Source: Planctomycetota bacterium (GTDB lineage: Bacteria; Planctomycetota; UBA1135; JACQFD01). Taken from it: a stretch of DNA of 64,000 nt. Positions 27,161 through 36,134 of this stretch are shown here, in pieces. The stretch's first letter is position 1. Every line of letters starts with the position of its first letter. The stretch spans positions 27,760-91,759 of the forward strand of contig JAEUHX010000060.1 in NCBI GenBank assembly GCA_016792805.1, in the 5' to 3' direction. The translations under genes were made by a program, and so were the position numbers. The notes beneath the pieces were generated by a model, which was given only the letters and a program-made list of their open reading frames with translations, searched no databases and was not told the origin of the DNA.

Positions 27161-29701
27161 ATGGCTCGCGCCTCTCTCGGGATGGTTTCGATTCTGAGCC
27201 TCCTCGGAAGCTTGGGTTCCGCATCGGCCCAAGGCTTTCCAGGTCGCCTCGTGCCCACAGACGCCGGACCCGAGTCGCTTGGGCTCGTCGATCTCAACCT
27301 CGATGGCCGACAGGACCTCGTTGCGGCCTGCCGCACTTCGGGGACTGTTACGGTATCGCTTGGGATCCCCGGCGGCGGCTTTGGGACGCGGGCAAGCCAT
27401 CCCATCGGCTCCCAGCCGCGGGCGCTCGCCCTCGGAGATGTGACGGGAGATGGGCTGCTCGATGCTGTCGCCGCGACCAGCTCTGGAGGGGCTCTCGCCG
27501 TGCTCGCTGGGGACGGGGCGGGCGGATTCAGCGGACTCTCCACATGGGGCGCCGGAGCGGGGATCGGGCTTGCCTTGGCGGATCTGAATCTGGATGGGCG
27601 CCTTGACGCGGCCGTGCTCACGGCTGGAAGCAACGACGTTTCCGTATTCCTGGGCGGTCCGTTCGGGGGATTCACGGGGCCGACGCCGTTTTTCGGCGGG
27701 AACTCTCCACAATTCGTCGCAACAGGAGACGTGACGGGAGACGGCAAGCAGGATGTGATTACAGTTCTGAATGCAAGTAATCAAATCTCCGTGCTCGTTG
27801 GCGACGGCGCCGGAAACCTCGGCTCGCGAACGGCCGCTGCCGTCGGAGCCGGCCCGGTCTCTTGCCTGGCACGAGATTTCAACTCCGACGGGTTGTCGGA
27901 CGTGGTGAGCTCCAATGCGTCGGCCCACAGCGTCACGATGCTCCGCAGCGTCTTCGGCGGGGGATTTCAGGCACCCTTGTCGTTCGGGGTGGGGTTGAGC
28001 CCGGCCGTAGCCGACGCCGCAGACCTCGACGGCGACGGCAAGCTCGATCTCGTCGTGCCCGCACGCTTTGCATCGTCGCTTTCCGTACTTTTCGGCGACG
28101 GGCTGGGGGCGTTCCGCGGTGCGACCACTTCGTTCGTTGGAGCTTCGCCGGCCTACGTCGTGCTCGGCGACCTGGACGCCGACTCCGTTCCCGATGCTTT
28201 GGTGGGAAACGGCGCGTTTTCGACGGTCACGATGCTCCATGGCGGAGCCGGAGCCTTCGAGTCAGCTGCCAGCGTCAGCGTGGGATCGAACCTGACGGCC
28301 CTCGCGGCCGGCGACCTCGACCGAGATGGTGAGCTCGATGTAGCTGTTACAGATCTATTTGCGGATACCATTACATCTTTGCTCGGAACGAGCGGCAGCT
28401 TCGTCTTGGGGGGTCCGGCGCCGGTCGGTATCGATCCCCTCGATTGCATTCTGGCGGAGTTGAACGGCGACGGCCTCCTTGACGTCGCCGCCGTGAGTTC
28501 GACTTCTGCCGATGCATCGGTGTACTTCGCCACGATAGGAGGCGGGTTCCAGCCGCTCATCTCCGCGCGGACAGCGATCGACCCAAGGTCGATTCGGGTC
28601 GCTGATGTGGATTTGAATGGGAGGCCCGACCTTGTGGTCGCATGTCGAGCCGGAGTCGCGGTGTCGGTCGTTCCCGGAACGGTCGGAGGATTCGGACCTT
28701 CTGTGAACTCGGCGCTGACCGGTCCGAGCAACGGGTGTGATGTCGGAGACCTCAATTCCGACGGATGGATGGATATCGTCTGCTCCATCGCCCAGGCGAA
28801 TCTTCTTGAGGCGCGGTACGGGAGCGGATCGTTGGCCTACCCAATCGCCGGGAGTTCCGTCTCGACCTCCTCCGAGCCGTTGCGAGTCGCGCTCGGCGAC
28901 ATGAATCTCGACGGCTCTCTCGATGCATGCGCGACGCTCGACGGCTCGGCCGGGAATTGTGTGATCGCGCTCGGGAGCCCGACGGGGGTGCTTCAGCCTC
29001 CGGCTCAATTCTCCGCGGGTGAGCAGGTGCGCCGGCTCTGCCTCGGAGATTTGAACTTGGACGGCAAGCCCGACCTCGCGACCGCCAGCGCCTTCGGGCT
29101 TGTGAATGTCTTTTTTGGGGATGGCGCAGGTGGGCTCGCGCCGCCGATCAAGTTCGTAAGCGGCGTCTCCCAGGATTCCATCGTCGTCGGAGATTTCGAG
29201 GCCGATGGCACCGCCGACCTCGCGACGGTTTCAAAGGTGCCGTCGGCGGTCTTTCTGTTGCGGAATCGGATTCCGGCGAGCGGCGCGACCGTGGGCAATG
29301 GCACATGGGGCTGTCGTTCCCGGCTCGGTTTTCGCCTGACAGCGCCGCCGACGATCCCGTCCCCACAATTCGGGTTCCACGCGACCAATGCTCCGCCCGG
29401 CGCGCTTGGGCTCGTGATCGCGACCGATGTGGTCCATGTTCCCGGAGTGGACGCATTCCTCGTTGGCGTGCTCTTCCACGTCGATGTCTTTCAATCGACG
29501 CTCGTCGAGGCATTCGACATGAGCAGTGATGCCTCGGGCTCCGGATATTTTGCATTGCCGATTCCCAATCTTCCGAGCCTCTCGGGACTGACGGTCGGCG
29601 TGCAGTCCTTCTGGGTGGAGGCCGGGAACTTCGGCGGCTCCTGCTCGGCCTCTCCCTTCGGATTTGTTTCGTCCCGAGCAGTTCAGCTCACGCTGCAGTA
29701 G
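27161..29701 (+). CDS. Secreted FG-GAP/VCBS repeat protein
   Basis: Starts at ATG 27161 (846 aa) with a signal peptide ending SLGSASAQG. It has about 14 repeats of the FG-GAP/VCBS type, each with a Ca2+-binding DxNxDG or DxDxDG loop (for example GLVDLNLDGRQDLV, LGDVTGDGLLDAV, DAADLDGDGKLDLV), which should fold as two beta-propellers. A C-terminal domain of about 135 residues starts at GNGTWGCRSRLGF and ends at the C-terminus; this tail type is common in planctomycete secreted repeat proteins. It is divergent from DUF4331. Its stop lies inside the last codons of the convergent kinase gene (29688-29701). Confidence 0.88.
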   Translation: MARASLGMVSILSLLGSLGSASAQGFPGRLVPTDAGPESLGLVDLNLDGRQDLVAACRTSGTVTVSLGIPGGGFGTRASHPIGSQPRALALGDVTGDGLLDAVAATSSGGALAVLAGDGAGGFSGLSTWGAGAGIGLALADLNLDGRLDAAVLTAGSNDVSVFLGGPFGGFTGPTPFFGGNSPQFVATGDVTGDGKQDVITVLNASNQISVLVGDGAGNLGSRTAAAVGAGPVSCLARDFNSDGLSDVVSSNASAHSVTMLRSVFGGGFQAPLSFGVGLSPAVADAADLDGDGKLDLVVPARFASSLSVLFGDGLGAFRGATTSFVGASPAYVVLGDLDADSVPDALVGNGAFSTVTMLHGGAGAFESAASVSVGSNLTALAAGDLDRDGELDVAVTDLFADTITSLLGTSGSFVLGGPAPVGIDPLDCILAELNGDGLLDVAAVSSTSADASVYFATIGGGFQPLISARTAIDPRSIRVADVDLNGRPDLVVACRAGVAVSVVPGTVGGFGPSVNSALTGPSNGCDVGDLNSDGWMDIVCSIAQANLLEARYGSGSLAYPIAGSSVSTSSEPLRVALGDMNLDGSLDACATLDGSAGNCVIALGSPTGVLQPPAQFSAGEQVRRLCLGDLNLDGKPDLATASAFGLVNVFFGDGAGGLAPPIKFVSGVSQDSIVVGDFEADGTADLATVSKVPSAVFLLRNRIPASGATVGNGTWGCRSRLGFRLTAPPTIPSPQFGFHATNAPPGALGLVIATDVVHVPGVDAFLVGVLFHVDVFQSTLVEAFDMSSDASGSGYFALPIPNLPSLSGLTVGVQSFWVEAGNFGGSCSASPFGFVSSRAVQLTLQ

Positions 29702-31193
29702 GTGCGGCTGCGCGCCGCTTCGAGAGCACGGACGGAGCGAACGCCAGCACAATCAATGCTACTGCCGCGGTCGCCAGGGAGTGGCCTGAGCCGATGCCGG
29801 CCACGAGGCCCGTGCCCAGGCAGATCCACAAAAGCAGCTCATCGGCGCGGGCGACCGCAGGCGCGAGACGCCCGTACGCGCCGAGGGTGAGAATCGCCGC
29901 CAGCATCGCGCCCGAGGTGAGTCCCATCAGAAGCAGCATTCCCTGGGAAACGACCGCGACACCCAGCAGGAAGCGCTTGCGCTCGATGAGATCGTCAAAT
30001 CGCAATAAATAACCGAGGCCGAGGACTGGGATTGCCAGGACCGGCGAGAGCCATCCCCCCGAGCCGAGCAATCCGCAGAGCGCAACGATTCCGCCGCATA
30101 CCCAGACCGTCCGCTCCGAGACGCCTCCTTCGGGGTTGTTCACCATCACGTTGACGTTGGAGCCCGGGCGCAGGAGCGTGCCGCTTTCGGAAGGTCTCGG
30201 CGGGGATCCGGCAGCGCTCGGCGCCTCAGGAGCGGTCGCCTGGGCCGCGGCTACGACGGGCGGCGATTCGGGAATTGTGGTGACATGGGAGAGCCGTTCC
30301 ACTTCAGTCTTGAGTTCACTGGCCTTCTGAAAGCGTCGCTCGGGAACCTTGTCGAGGCTTCGAAGCACGATCTCGTCAATCCGCACGTCGATCGCCACGT
30401 TCTTTCGAGAAGGTGGATCGAATCGGCCGATCGGCAGCTCCCCTGTGAGCATCTCGTAGATCACAACTCCCAATGAGTATAAATCGCTTCTGTGGTCGAC
30501 GCTCCGCGACCCTTCGCGCTGCTCCGGCGCCATGTACTCGAAGGTCCCGAGCACCTGGGTCGGGCGGGTGACGAGGCTCGGCGCATCCTGCTGCACGAGC
30601 CGCGAGAGCCCGAAGTCGAGCAGCCGCACGCGGCCGCTTCGGTCGATCAATATGTTCTCGGGCTTGATGTCGCGATGAATGACGCCGCGGCTGTGGGCGT
30701 ACTCGAGCGCATCGCAGATCTGTGGGATGATCCGGAGCGTCTCCGGCGGCTTCAGACCGCCATGAGTAAAGACGTGGCGCAGGGAGATCCCATCGACGAG
30801 TTCCATGACGAAGTAGGCGCCGAGCTCACAAACGCCTCCGTCGACGATCCCCACAATATTTGGGTGATGCAGGTGCGCGAGAATGGCGATCTCGCGGCGG
30901 AATCGTTCTTCGATTTGTGGGTCGTTTCGCGATTCCTCGGGAAGGAGCTTGACTGCAACTTGCCGACCGAGAGACAGCTGCGTTGCTTTGTAAACGACGC
31001 CCATCCCGCCCGCTCCGAGCCGCTCGACCAGCTCGAAGCCGGCGACCTTCTTGCCGATCAACGGGTCGGTCGGCGTCGAGGAGATCGCAGTCTTTGTTTC
31101 TGTAGCGACGGAGACCGCGCCGCAGGCGGCGCACTCCACTCGGCCCTCGACGAGAGCGGCGGCGGCGGAGCAGCGGGGGCAGAGAGTTGTCAC
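29688..31193 (-). CDS. Zinc-ribbon Ser/Thr protein kinase, membrane-anchored (STK1)
   Basis: 501 aa. An N-terminal zinc ribbon (CPRC at 5-8, CAAC at 20-23) precedes a complete Hanks-type kinase: glycine loop GAGGMGVVYK (59-68), Lys81, HRDIKPEN (172-179), DFG (192-194), GTFEYMAPEQ. A Pro/Ala linker (about 305-345) leads to roughly five to six membrane helices (361-490). It is cytosolic-facing with a C-terminal membrane domain, the reverse of PASTA kinases. It lies 36 bp downstream of the closely similar STK2, in an apparent operon with a small membrane protein. The activating signal is unknown. Confidence 0.92.
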   Translation of the reverse strand: MTTLCPRCSAAAALVEGRVECAACGAVSVATETKTAISSTPTDPLIGKKVAGFELVERLGAGGMGVVYKATQLSLGRQVAVKLLPEESRNDPQIEERFRREIAILAHLHHPNIVGIVDGGVCELGAYFVMELVDGISLRHVFTHGGLKPPETLRIIPQICDALEYAHSRGVIHRDIKPENILIDRSGRVRLLDFGLSRLVQQDAPSLVTRPTQVLGTFEYMAPEQREGSRSVDHRSDLYSLGVVIYEMLTGELPIGRFDPPSRKNVAIDVRIDEIVLRSLDKVPERRFQKASELKTEVERLSHVTTIPESPPVVAAAQATAPEAPSAAGSPPRPSESGTLLRPGSNVNVMVNNPEGGVSERTVWVCGGIVALCGLLGSGGWLSPVLAIPVLGLGYLLRFDDLIERKRFLLGVAVVSQGMLLLMGLTSGAMLAAILTLGAYGRLAPAVARADELLLWICLGTGLVAGIGSGHSLATAAVALIVLAFAPSVLSKRRAAAPTAA

Positions 31194-31229
31194 GTTTCGA
31201 GGAAGACCGGCCTGGGTTTTCCGCCCCGC

Positions 31230-32672
31230 TCAGCGGAATGCCCCGCCCGCAGGAAGGAGCAGGGTGATACAGAAAAAGATGAACATCGCAAATCCCACGG
31301 CTCCGATACCGAGAGCCAAGACGGCCCGGCCCATGCCGCTCCGCGTGGATCCCGACACGGCGACGCGGATGATGGCAAGAAATCCGGCGATCGCCGCGAG
31401 CCCCAGTAAGAACAGGCAGAGAATGGCGAAGAACCCGGCGATCTCCGCGATGTCGCCTCCGTGGCGGCCGTCGGTTGCCGCCACAAAAGCGGCGATGAGC
31501 GGCAGAGCAGTGCTCAGGATTCCGAGCCCCGCGAGCCAAAGCGCTCCCGTCGCGAGCCGTGACACTGGGACTGGGGCTTCGCCTTTTTGTGGTGTCTCCG
31601 GGATGGGCGCCGAGGGGATCAGGGGAACCGGCGGAAGGGAGGAAGCTGCGCCCGGCGCAGCCGCGGACGCCATGGGGATCGCCGAAGGCGCGGCGGGCGA
31701 GCTTGCCAACGGCGGGATCGCCGATGCGGCAGGCGCAGCGACGACCGGCGGCGGCGCCGTCGTGGAGAGCCGCTCGACCTCAGTTTTGATGTCGCCGGCG
31801 CGCTGATACCGGCGATCGGGCGACTTTTCCAGCACGCGGAGAACGATCTCGTCGAGCCGAATATCAATGGTGATGTTCTTCTTCGACGGCGCATCGAAGC
31901 GTCCGATCGGAAGCTCGCCCGTCAGCAGTTCATACAGAACGACGCCGAGCGAATACAGATCCGCGCGATGGTCCACGAGCTTGGAGGCCTCGCGCTGCTC
32001 GGGCGCCATGTACTCGAACGTGCCCAGCACCTGCGTCGCGCGCGTCAACGCCTCCGGCGACTCCTGACCGGTGATTCGTGACAGCCCGAAATCGAGGAGC
32101 CGCACGCGGCCGTCGCGATCGATGAGTATGTTCTCTGGCTTGATGTCGCGGTGGACGATCCCGCGCGTATGTGCGTACTCGAGCGCATCACAAATCTGCG
32201 GAATCAGCTTGAGAGCCTCGGCGCCGCTCAGCCCTCCCGTGGTGAGCACTTGGCGCAGAGAGGTGCCGTCGACGAACTCCATCACGAAGTAGAGGCCGAA
32301 CTCCCCGAGCCCCCCGTCGAGAATCCCAACAATATTCGGATGATTGAGCTTTGCGAGAATGGAGATCTCGCGCTGGAAGCGATCTTCGATCCCGGGCTCG
32401 CCGCGCAGCGAGTCGGGGAGAATCTTGACCGCAACAATTCTTCCAAGCGAGACCTGACGCGCCTTGTAGACCACCCCCATGCCGCCAGCGCCGATGCGTT
32501 CGAGCAACTCGCATCCGCCGACGCGCCGCCCGATCCAGGGATCGGCGGGCGCGCTGTCCGTGGCCTGAGTCTTGATCTCGCCTACGGCGAACGTCGAACC
32601 GCATGCCGCGCAATGGGCCGTGCTCTCCGTCGTCTCGACGAGAGTTGCGCAATGGGGGCAGGTGACGTTCAT
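31230..32672 (-). CDS. Zinc-ribbon Ser/Thr protein kinase, membrane-anchored (STK2)
   Basis: 480 aa, a paralogue of STK1 over the kinase domain. Zinc ribbon CPHC (5-8) and CAAC (21-24); glycine loop GAGGMGVVYK (61-70), Lys83, HRDIKPEN (174-181), DFG (194-196). The linker at about 305-365 is extremely Ala/Pro-rich. The C-terminal membrane part differs from that of STK1: three helices in a DUF4190-like arrangement (GALWLAGLGILSTALPLIAA, then IAEIAGFFAILCLFLLGLAA). This suggests a tandem duplication in which the sensor domains diverged. It lies 16 bp downstream of the small membrane protein. Confidence 0.92.
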   Translation of the reverse strand: MNVTCPHCATLVETTESTAHCAACGSTFAVGEIKTQATDSAPADPWIGRRVGGCELLERIGAGGMGVVYKARQVSLGRIVAVKILPDSLRGEPGIEDRFQREISILAKLNHPNIVGILDGGLGEFGLYFVMEFVDGTSLRQVLTTGGLSGAEALKLIPQICDALEYAHTRGIVHRDIKPENILIDRDGRVRLLDFGLSRITGQESPEALTRATQVLGTFEYMAPEQREASKLVDHRADLYSLGVVLYELLTGELPIGRFDAPSKKNITIDIRLDEIVLRVLEKSPDRRYQRAGDIKTEVERLSTTAPPPVVAAPAASAIPPLASSPAAPSAIPMASAAAPGAASSLPPVPLIPSAPIPETPQKGEAPVPVSRLATGALWLAGLGILSTALPLIAAFVAATDGRHGGDIAEIAGFFAILCLFLLGLAAIAGFLAIIRVAVSGSTRSGMGRAVLALGIGAVGFAMFIFFCITLLLPAGGAFR

Positions 32673-32688
32673 GGAGGCCCCTTCGATT

Positions 32689-33204
32689 CTATCGGTACAC
32701 TCTTCGGGCCGAAGGGCGCGAGGGCGCCGACGGGTCTTCGGCTTCGGCTTGGTGCGACGTGGGCGGCTTCGGGTCGCGAACGCCGATCTCTCTCACGGCT
32801 CCTCGGAGGAGCAGTCCGTTCGACTCCAGGTCGGAGATCGTGTGGCGTAGCGCGTCTTCGAGTCCGTCTTCGTCCCAGCCAGCAGCGTCAGACGCGGCTC
32901 CCAACTGGACGCGCCACTCCCGGCGTTCAGGGTCGAACTGCGTGTAGCTCATGATCGTGAGTCCACTGTTCTGGTCCTTCAGCTGGCGCAGGATCGTTCC
33001 CACGGCCGTGCTGCCCGCTTCCGATCCGACCGTGAACTCGATCGACGGGAAGATCGCTGGGGGCATGCCTGGGGCAAGCTGTGCGACCGACACGGCGCAT
33101 GCGGAGAAGAAAAGTGCAAGTACAAGAAAAAATGCCAAGAATCCCGCGATCACCGCAGCGGCGCAGCCGAGAGGAATGGCAAGGCAAGATTTCAGAAGGC
33201 TCAT
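32689..33204 (-). CDS. Small single-TM protein of unknown function
   Basis: I start at ATG 33204 (MSLLKSCLAIPLG, 171 aa), not 39 nt upstream, because this start puts the hydrophobic segment (residues 8-40) at the N-terminus. The remainder is a soluble region (FPSIEFTVGSEAGSTAVGTI, then LRQLKDQNSGLTIMSYTQFD) and a Pro/Ser-rich tail. I do not recognise the family. It sits immediately upstream of STK2 and so may be a substrate or sensor accessory of the kinase pair. Confidence 0.65.
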   Translation of the reverse strand: MSLLKSCLAIPLGCAAAVIAGFLAFFLVLALFFSACAVSVAQLAPGMPPAIFPSIEFTVGSEAGSTAVGTILRQLKDQNSGLTIMSYTQFDPERREWRVQLGAASDAAGWDEDGLEDALRHTISDLESNGLLLRGAVREIGVRDPKPPTSHQAEAEDPSAPSRPSARRVYR

Positions 33205-33298
33205 GGGGCACGAAGTTCTGAGGAGTGCCTTCCCTGCATTCACATCCCGTGCCGTTGGCGCTTCCCAGGGGACTGCACTCGACGGACCCGCCGTCGGC

Positions 33299-33332
33299 GA
33301 AAGTTCCTTTCGTATTCTCGAAAGGAGCTTTC
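33299..33332. other. Strong hairpin between the activator and the kinase operon
   Basis: A 14-bp stem with one T-G mismatch and a six-base loop (TATTCT): GAAAGTTCCTTTCG pairs with CGAAAGGAGCTTTC. A second short hairpin (CGACGG/CCGTCG, 33280-33296) adjoins. No T run follows, so it is not a standard terminator. It may stabilise or attenuate the transcript entering the kinase operon. Confidence 0.4.
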
Positions 33333-33387
33333 ACTGCCGGCGGAGGAAGGCGCGCGCGCCGCTCGGCGGATTTCCGCCAACGGAAAC

Positions 33388-34677
33388 TCAGCCCTTGGCC
33401 TCGTCGAGGCCGTACAACCGGACCTTCTTCCTCAACGTCGGTTCCGAGATGCCGAGCAGCCGTGCGGCCGCAGAGCGAACTCCGCCGGTGCGCGCGAGCG
33501 CCGCCTCGATGGCCGCCCGCTCCGCCTCCTCGATGGAGACGGGCTGGGGGCGCTCTGTTTCTCCCGTGGAAGCTGCGAGCGTCGCGCAAGGGAGAGGAAG
33601 GTGCTCCTCCGCGAGATCCTCGCCTTCGCAAAGCAACATGGCGCGCTCGAGCGCGTGGAGCAGCTCGCGCACATTGCCCGGCCATGGACGCCGCCGCAGG
33701 GCCTCGAGGAAGCTCGCGTCGGCGCGCTTACCCGAAGCGGAGGTCCAGCGCGTCACAAAAAGCGGAATGTCGTCGAGGCGGTCGCGCAGCGGCGGCAGGG
33801 CGATCTCGAAGGCATTCAGCCGAAAAAGCAAATCCGAGCGGAACTGTCCGGCCCGGACGGCGGCTTCGAGATCGCGATTTGTTGCAGCCACGAGGCGGAA
33901 ATCCGACCGGCGCGCGGCGGCGCCGCCGACAGGGCGGTACTCGCCCGACTCGAGCACGCGCAGGAGCTTTACTTGAGACTCGAGCGGAAGCTCTCCCACC
34001 TCGTCGAGAAAGAGTGTTCCGCTGGCGGCGCGCGCAATCAGACCCTCTCGGCCTCGGTCTGCGCCGGTGAATGCGCCGCGCTCGTGGCCGAAGAGCTCCC
34101 CTTCGAACAATCCGGGGGCTATGGCCGCCGCGTGGAGTGCAATAAAAGGCCCCGCGGCGCGCGCGCTTCGCGAATGAATGAAATGTGCAAATACCTCTTT
34201 TCCGGTGCCGGTCTCACCGCGCAGCAGCACGGGCAATGTTGATTGCGCAGCACGCTCCGCGAGGGCGCGGGCTTTCAGAAATTGTACACTGCGGCCGATG
34301 GGGGGCTCGGCGGGCTGGGGACGCGAGCCTGAGGTCGCGGGACCGCCCGAGCCGACCACAAAGGTGGCGCCCGGCGTGGAAGCGCGAAAGCGAAGCCGAA
34401 TGCCTCCGATGGCGACTTCGTCTCCGTCCTGGAGGGCGACGGACTGAATCCTCCGGCCGTTCACAAATGTGCCGTTCGTCGAACCGAGGTCGCGCAGCAG
34501 AATACGGGTGCCGTCCGGCTCGATCTGCACATGCCGGCGCGAGGCGGCGGAATCAAACAGAACGAGATCGTTCCCATCGCCGCGGCCGACCACTCGAGGC
34601 CGGTCGAGGGTGAGCTCGCGAATGCTCGCGTCTCCCTGAACGACCAGCAGGCGCGCGACGAACGGGGAAGAAGCCAC
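33388..34677 (-). CDS. FHA-domain sigma-54 transcriptional activator
   Basis: I start at GTG 34677 (429 aa); the longer alternative begins at a TTG and adds a basic tail. FHA domain at about 10-98 with the phosphopeptide-binding GRGDGNDLVL (31-40), RRHV (47-50) and STNGT (66-70). AAA+ sigma-54 interaction domain: Walker A GETGTGKE (154-161), intact GAFTGA (201-206), FLDEVGEL. A Fis-type HTH closes the protein (SAAARLLGISEPTLRKKVRL). FHA binds phosphothreonine, so this activator may respond to the two Ser/Thr kinases just downstream. No receiver domain is present. I found no clear -24/-12 promoter in the window. Confidence 0.92.
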   Translation of the reverse strand: MASSPFVARLLVVQGDASIRELTLDRPRVVGRGDGNDLVLFDSAASRRHVQIEPDGTRILLRDLGSTNGTFVNGRRIQSVALQDGDEVAIGGIRLRFRASTPGATFVVGSGGPATSGSRPQPAEPPIGRSVQFLKARALAERAAQSTLPVLLRGETGTGKEVFAHFIHSRSARAAGPFIALHAAAIAPGLFEGELFGHERGAFTGADRGREGLIARAASGTLFLDEVGELPLESQVKLLRVLESGEYRPVGGAAARRSDFRLVAATNRDLEAAVRAGQFRSDLLFRLNAFEIALPPLRDRLDDIPLFVTRWTSASGKRADASFLEALRRRPWPGNVRELLHALERAMLLCEGEDLAEEHLPLPCATLAASTGETERPQPVSIEEAERAAIEAALARTGGVRSAAARLLGISEPTLRKKVRLYGLDEAKG

Positions 34678-35024
34678 GGCGAGAGAATAGCGGGCGGTGG
34701 GGCCGGAGCTTCGGGGACGGACGTGGGAAGGACGCTTCAAGAGTCATCCGACCTGTGCGCGGGCCCCGTCGCCCATCGCTGCGTCTCCGCGTCCCCGCTG
34801 GAACTCCCGGGCTACGCCTGCGACGAGGTTCCTTGCGCTCGGCGACAAGTCCTCGCGCTCGCTTGGGGAGCACTTTCTCAGAGTTCTCTGGGCCCCCGAC
34901 CGGGGTCTGCATCCGCGGTGCGTGGGGCATCGCAGAGGTGGAGCTCGCTTGACAGCTTGTTGTCTAGATTTAGATCTAGACATCGAGCGGGCAAACCCCC
35001 ATTCTCCTGACCCTTGAGGTTCCT
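34678..35024. other. Regulatory gap upstream of the FAS1 gene
   Basis: About 350 bp between divergent genes. The right third carries the promoter and palindrome described separately. The remaining 250 bp are GC-rich and may hold the activator's own promoter; I see no gene in it. Confidence 0.55.
34949..34982 (+). promoter_or_regulatory. Putative sigma-70 promoter overlapped by a 9-bp inverted-repeat operator
   Basis: TTGACA (34949-34954) lies 16 bp from a weak -10, TAGATC (34971-34976). A perfect inverted repeat TGTCTAGAT-TTAG-ATCTAGACA (34961-34982) covers the spacer and the -10, the classic place for repressor binding or MerR-like activation. The FAS1 start codon is 42 bp further on. This AT-rich patch stands out in the GC-rich background. 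Confidence 0.6.
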
Positions 35025-35954
35025 ATGATTTCGATGCCGATTTCTCTGTTTGTGGCCGCCGGCGCTCTGGCGCTTGCTTCCACAGGGTTCTCCCCAATGG
35101 CTTCCGAAGGCGCCCCGGCGCGGTCGGTCGTCGCCGGCGATCAGAAGGACGTCGTGGACACGGCGGTGGCCGCTGGATCCTTTCAGACGCTCGTCGCCGC
35201 GGTGAAGGCAGCCGGACTGGTGGAAACGTTGAAAGGGGCGGGTCCCTTCACCGTCTTCGCGCCCTCGGATGAAGCGTTCGCCAAGCTGCCGAAGGAGACG
35301 CTGGAGTCGCTGCTGAAGCCCGAGAACAAGGGCGCCCTCACGTCCATTCTTACCTATCACGTGGTGCCCGGAAAAGTGATGGCGTCTGCCGTCACCAAGA
35401 TCGACTTTGCGCCGACCGTGCAGGGCGGAGCGCTCCGAGTCGAGACAAGCGACGCGGGGGTGACGATCGACGGCGCTCGCGTGGTGAAGGCCGATATCGA
35501 GTGCGCCAATGGCGTGATCCATGTGATCGATCGGGTTGTGATGCCGCGCACAAATATTGTGGAAACGGCCAAGGCGGCTTCGAGCTTCACCACACTTCTT
35601 CGCACGGCTGTCGCCGCTGAGCTGGCCGAGACGCTGGCGACGGGCGGACCCTTCACGGTCTTCGCACCGACCGATGAAGCATTCGCGAAGCTTCCGAAAG
35701 CGACGCTGGAGTCGCTGCTGAAGCCCGAGAGCAAGGGCAAGCTCGCGGAAATTTTGAAGTTCCACGTCGTCGCCGGGCGCGTGCTTGCGAAAGACGTGGT
35801 GAAGATGTCCGCCGCACCGACGCTGCTCGGCCGCGAGGCTCGAATTGTGACAAAGGACGGCGCCGTGATGGTCGGAGATGCGAAGGTCCTCAAGACCGAC
35901 ATCCTCGCCGGCAACGGCGTGATCCATGTCATTGACACCGTGTTGATCCCGTAA
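35025..35954 (+). CDS. Exported protein with two FAS1 (fasciclin) domains
   Basis: 309 aa from ATG 35025 with a signal peptide (PISLFVAAGALALASTGF). Two FAS1 domains at about 42-172 and 174-309, each with the H1 motif (GPFTVFAPSDEAFAKLP and GPFTVFAPTDEAFAKLP), LTYHVVPG or LKFHVVAG, and the H2 motif NGVIHVIDRVVMP or NGVIHVIDTVLIP. The two halves are close enough to suggest internal duplication. Such proteins mediate adhesion or bind ligands at the cell surface. It is a single gene with its own promoter and a downstream terminator (36083-36128). Confidence 0.95.
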   Translation: MISMPISLFVAAGALALASTGFSPMASEGAPARSVVAGDQKDVVDTAVAAGSFQTLVAAVKAAGLVETLKGAGPFTVFAPSDEAFAKLPKETLESLLKPENKGALTSILTYHVVPGKVMASAVTKIDFAPTVQGGALRVETSDAGVTIDGARVVKADIECANGVIHVIDRVVMPRTNIVETAKAASSFTTLLRTAVAAELAETLATGGPFTVFAPTDEAFAKLPKATLESLLKPESKGKLAEILKFHVVAGRVLAKDVVKMSAAPTLLGREARIVTKDGAVMVGDAKVLKTDILAGNGVIHVIDTVLIP

Positions 35955-36082
35955 CGGCTGTCTGTGAGCGGTCCCGGAGGCATGCGCCGCGGCCGCGATT
36001 CGACGATTCGATCAGTCGCTTCGCGCGGAATAGACCTTCCGCGCAGGTGAGGGCTCGCACTCCGAGGAACGGCGGAGTGCTA

Positions 36083-36128
36083 GGGTGCCGGTCAAGCGTT
36101 TCACGACGCGAGACCGGCGCCCTTTTTT
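36083..36128 (+). terminator. Intrinsic terminator downstream of FAS1
   Basis: GGGTGCCGGTC (36083-36093) pairs with GACCGGCGCCC (36112-36122) with one G-T wobble, followed by six Ts. The 18-base loop contains a further GCGT/ACGC pairing. It ends the + strand transcript just before the convergent glycosyltransferase stop at 36135. Confidence 0.8.
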
Positions 36129-36134
36129 ATTGCA

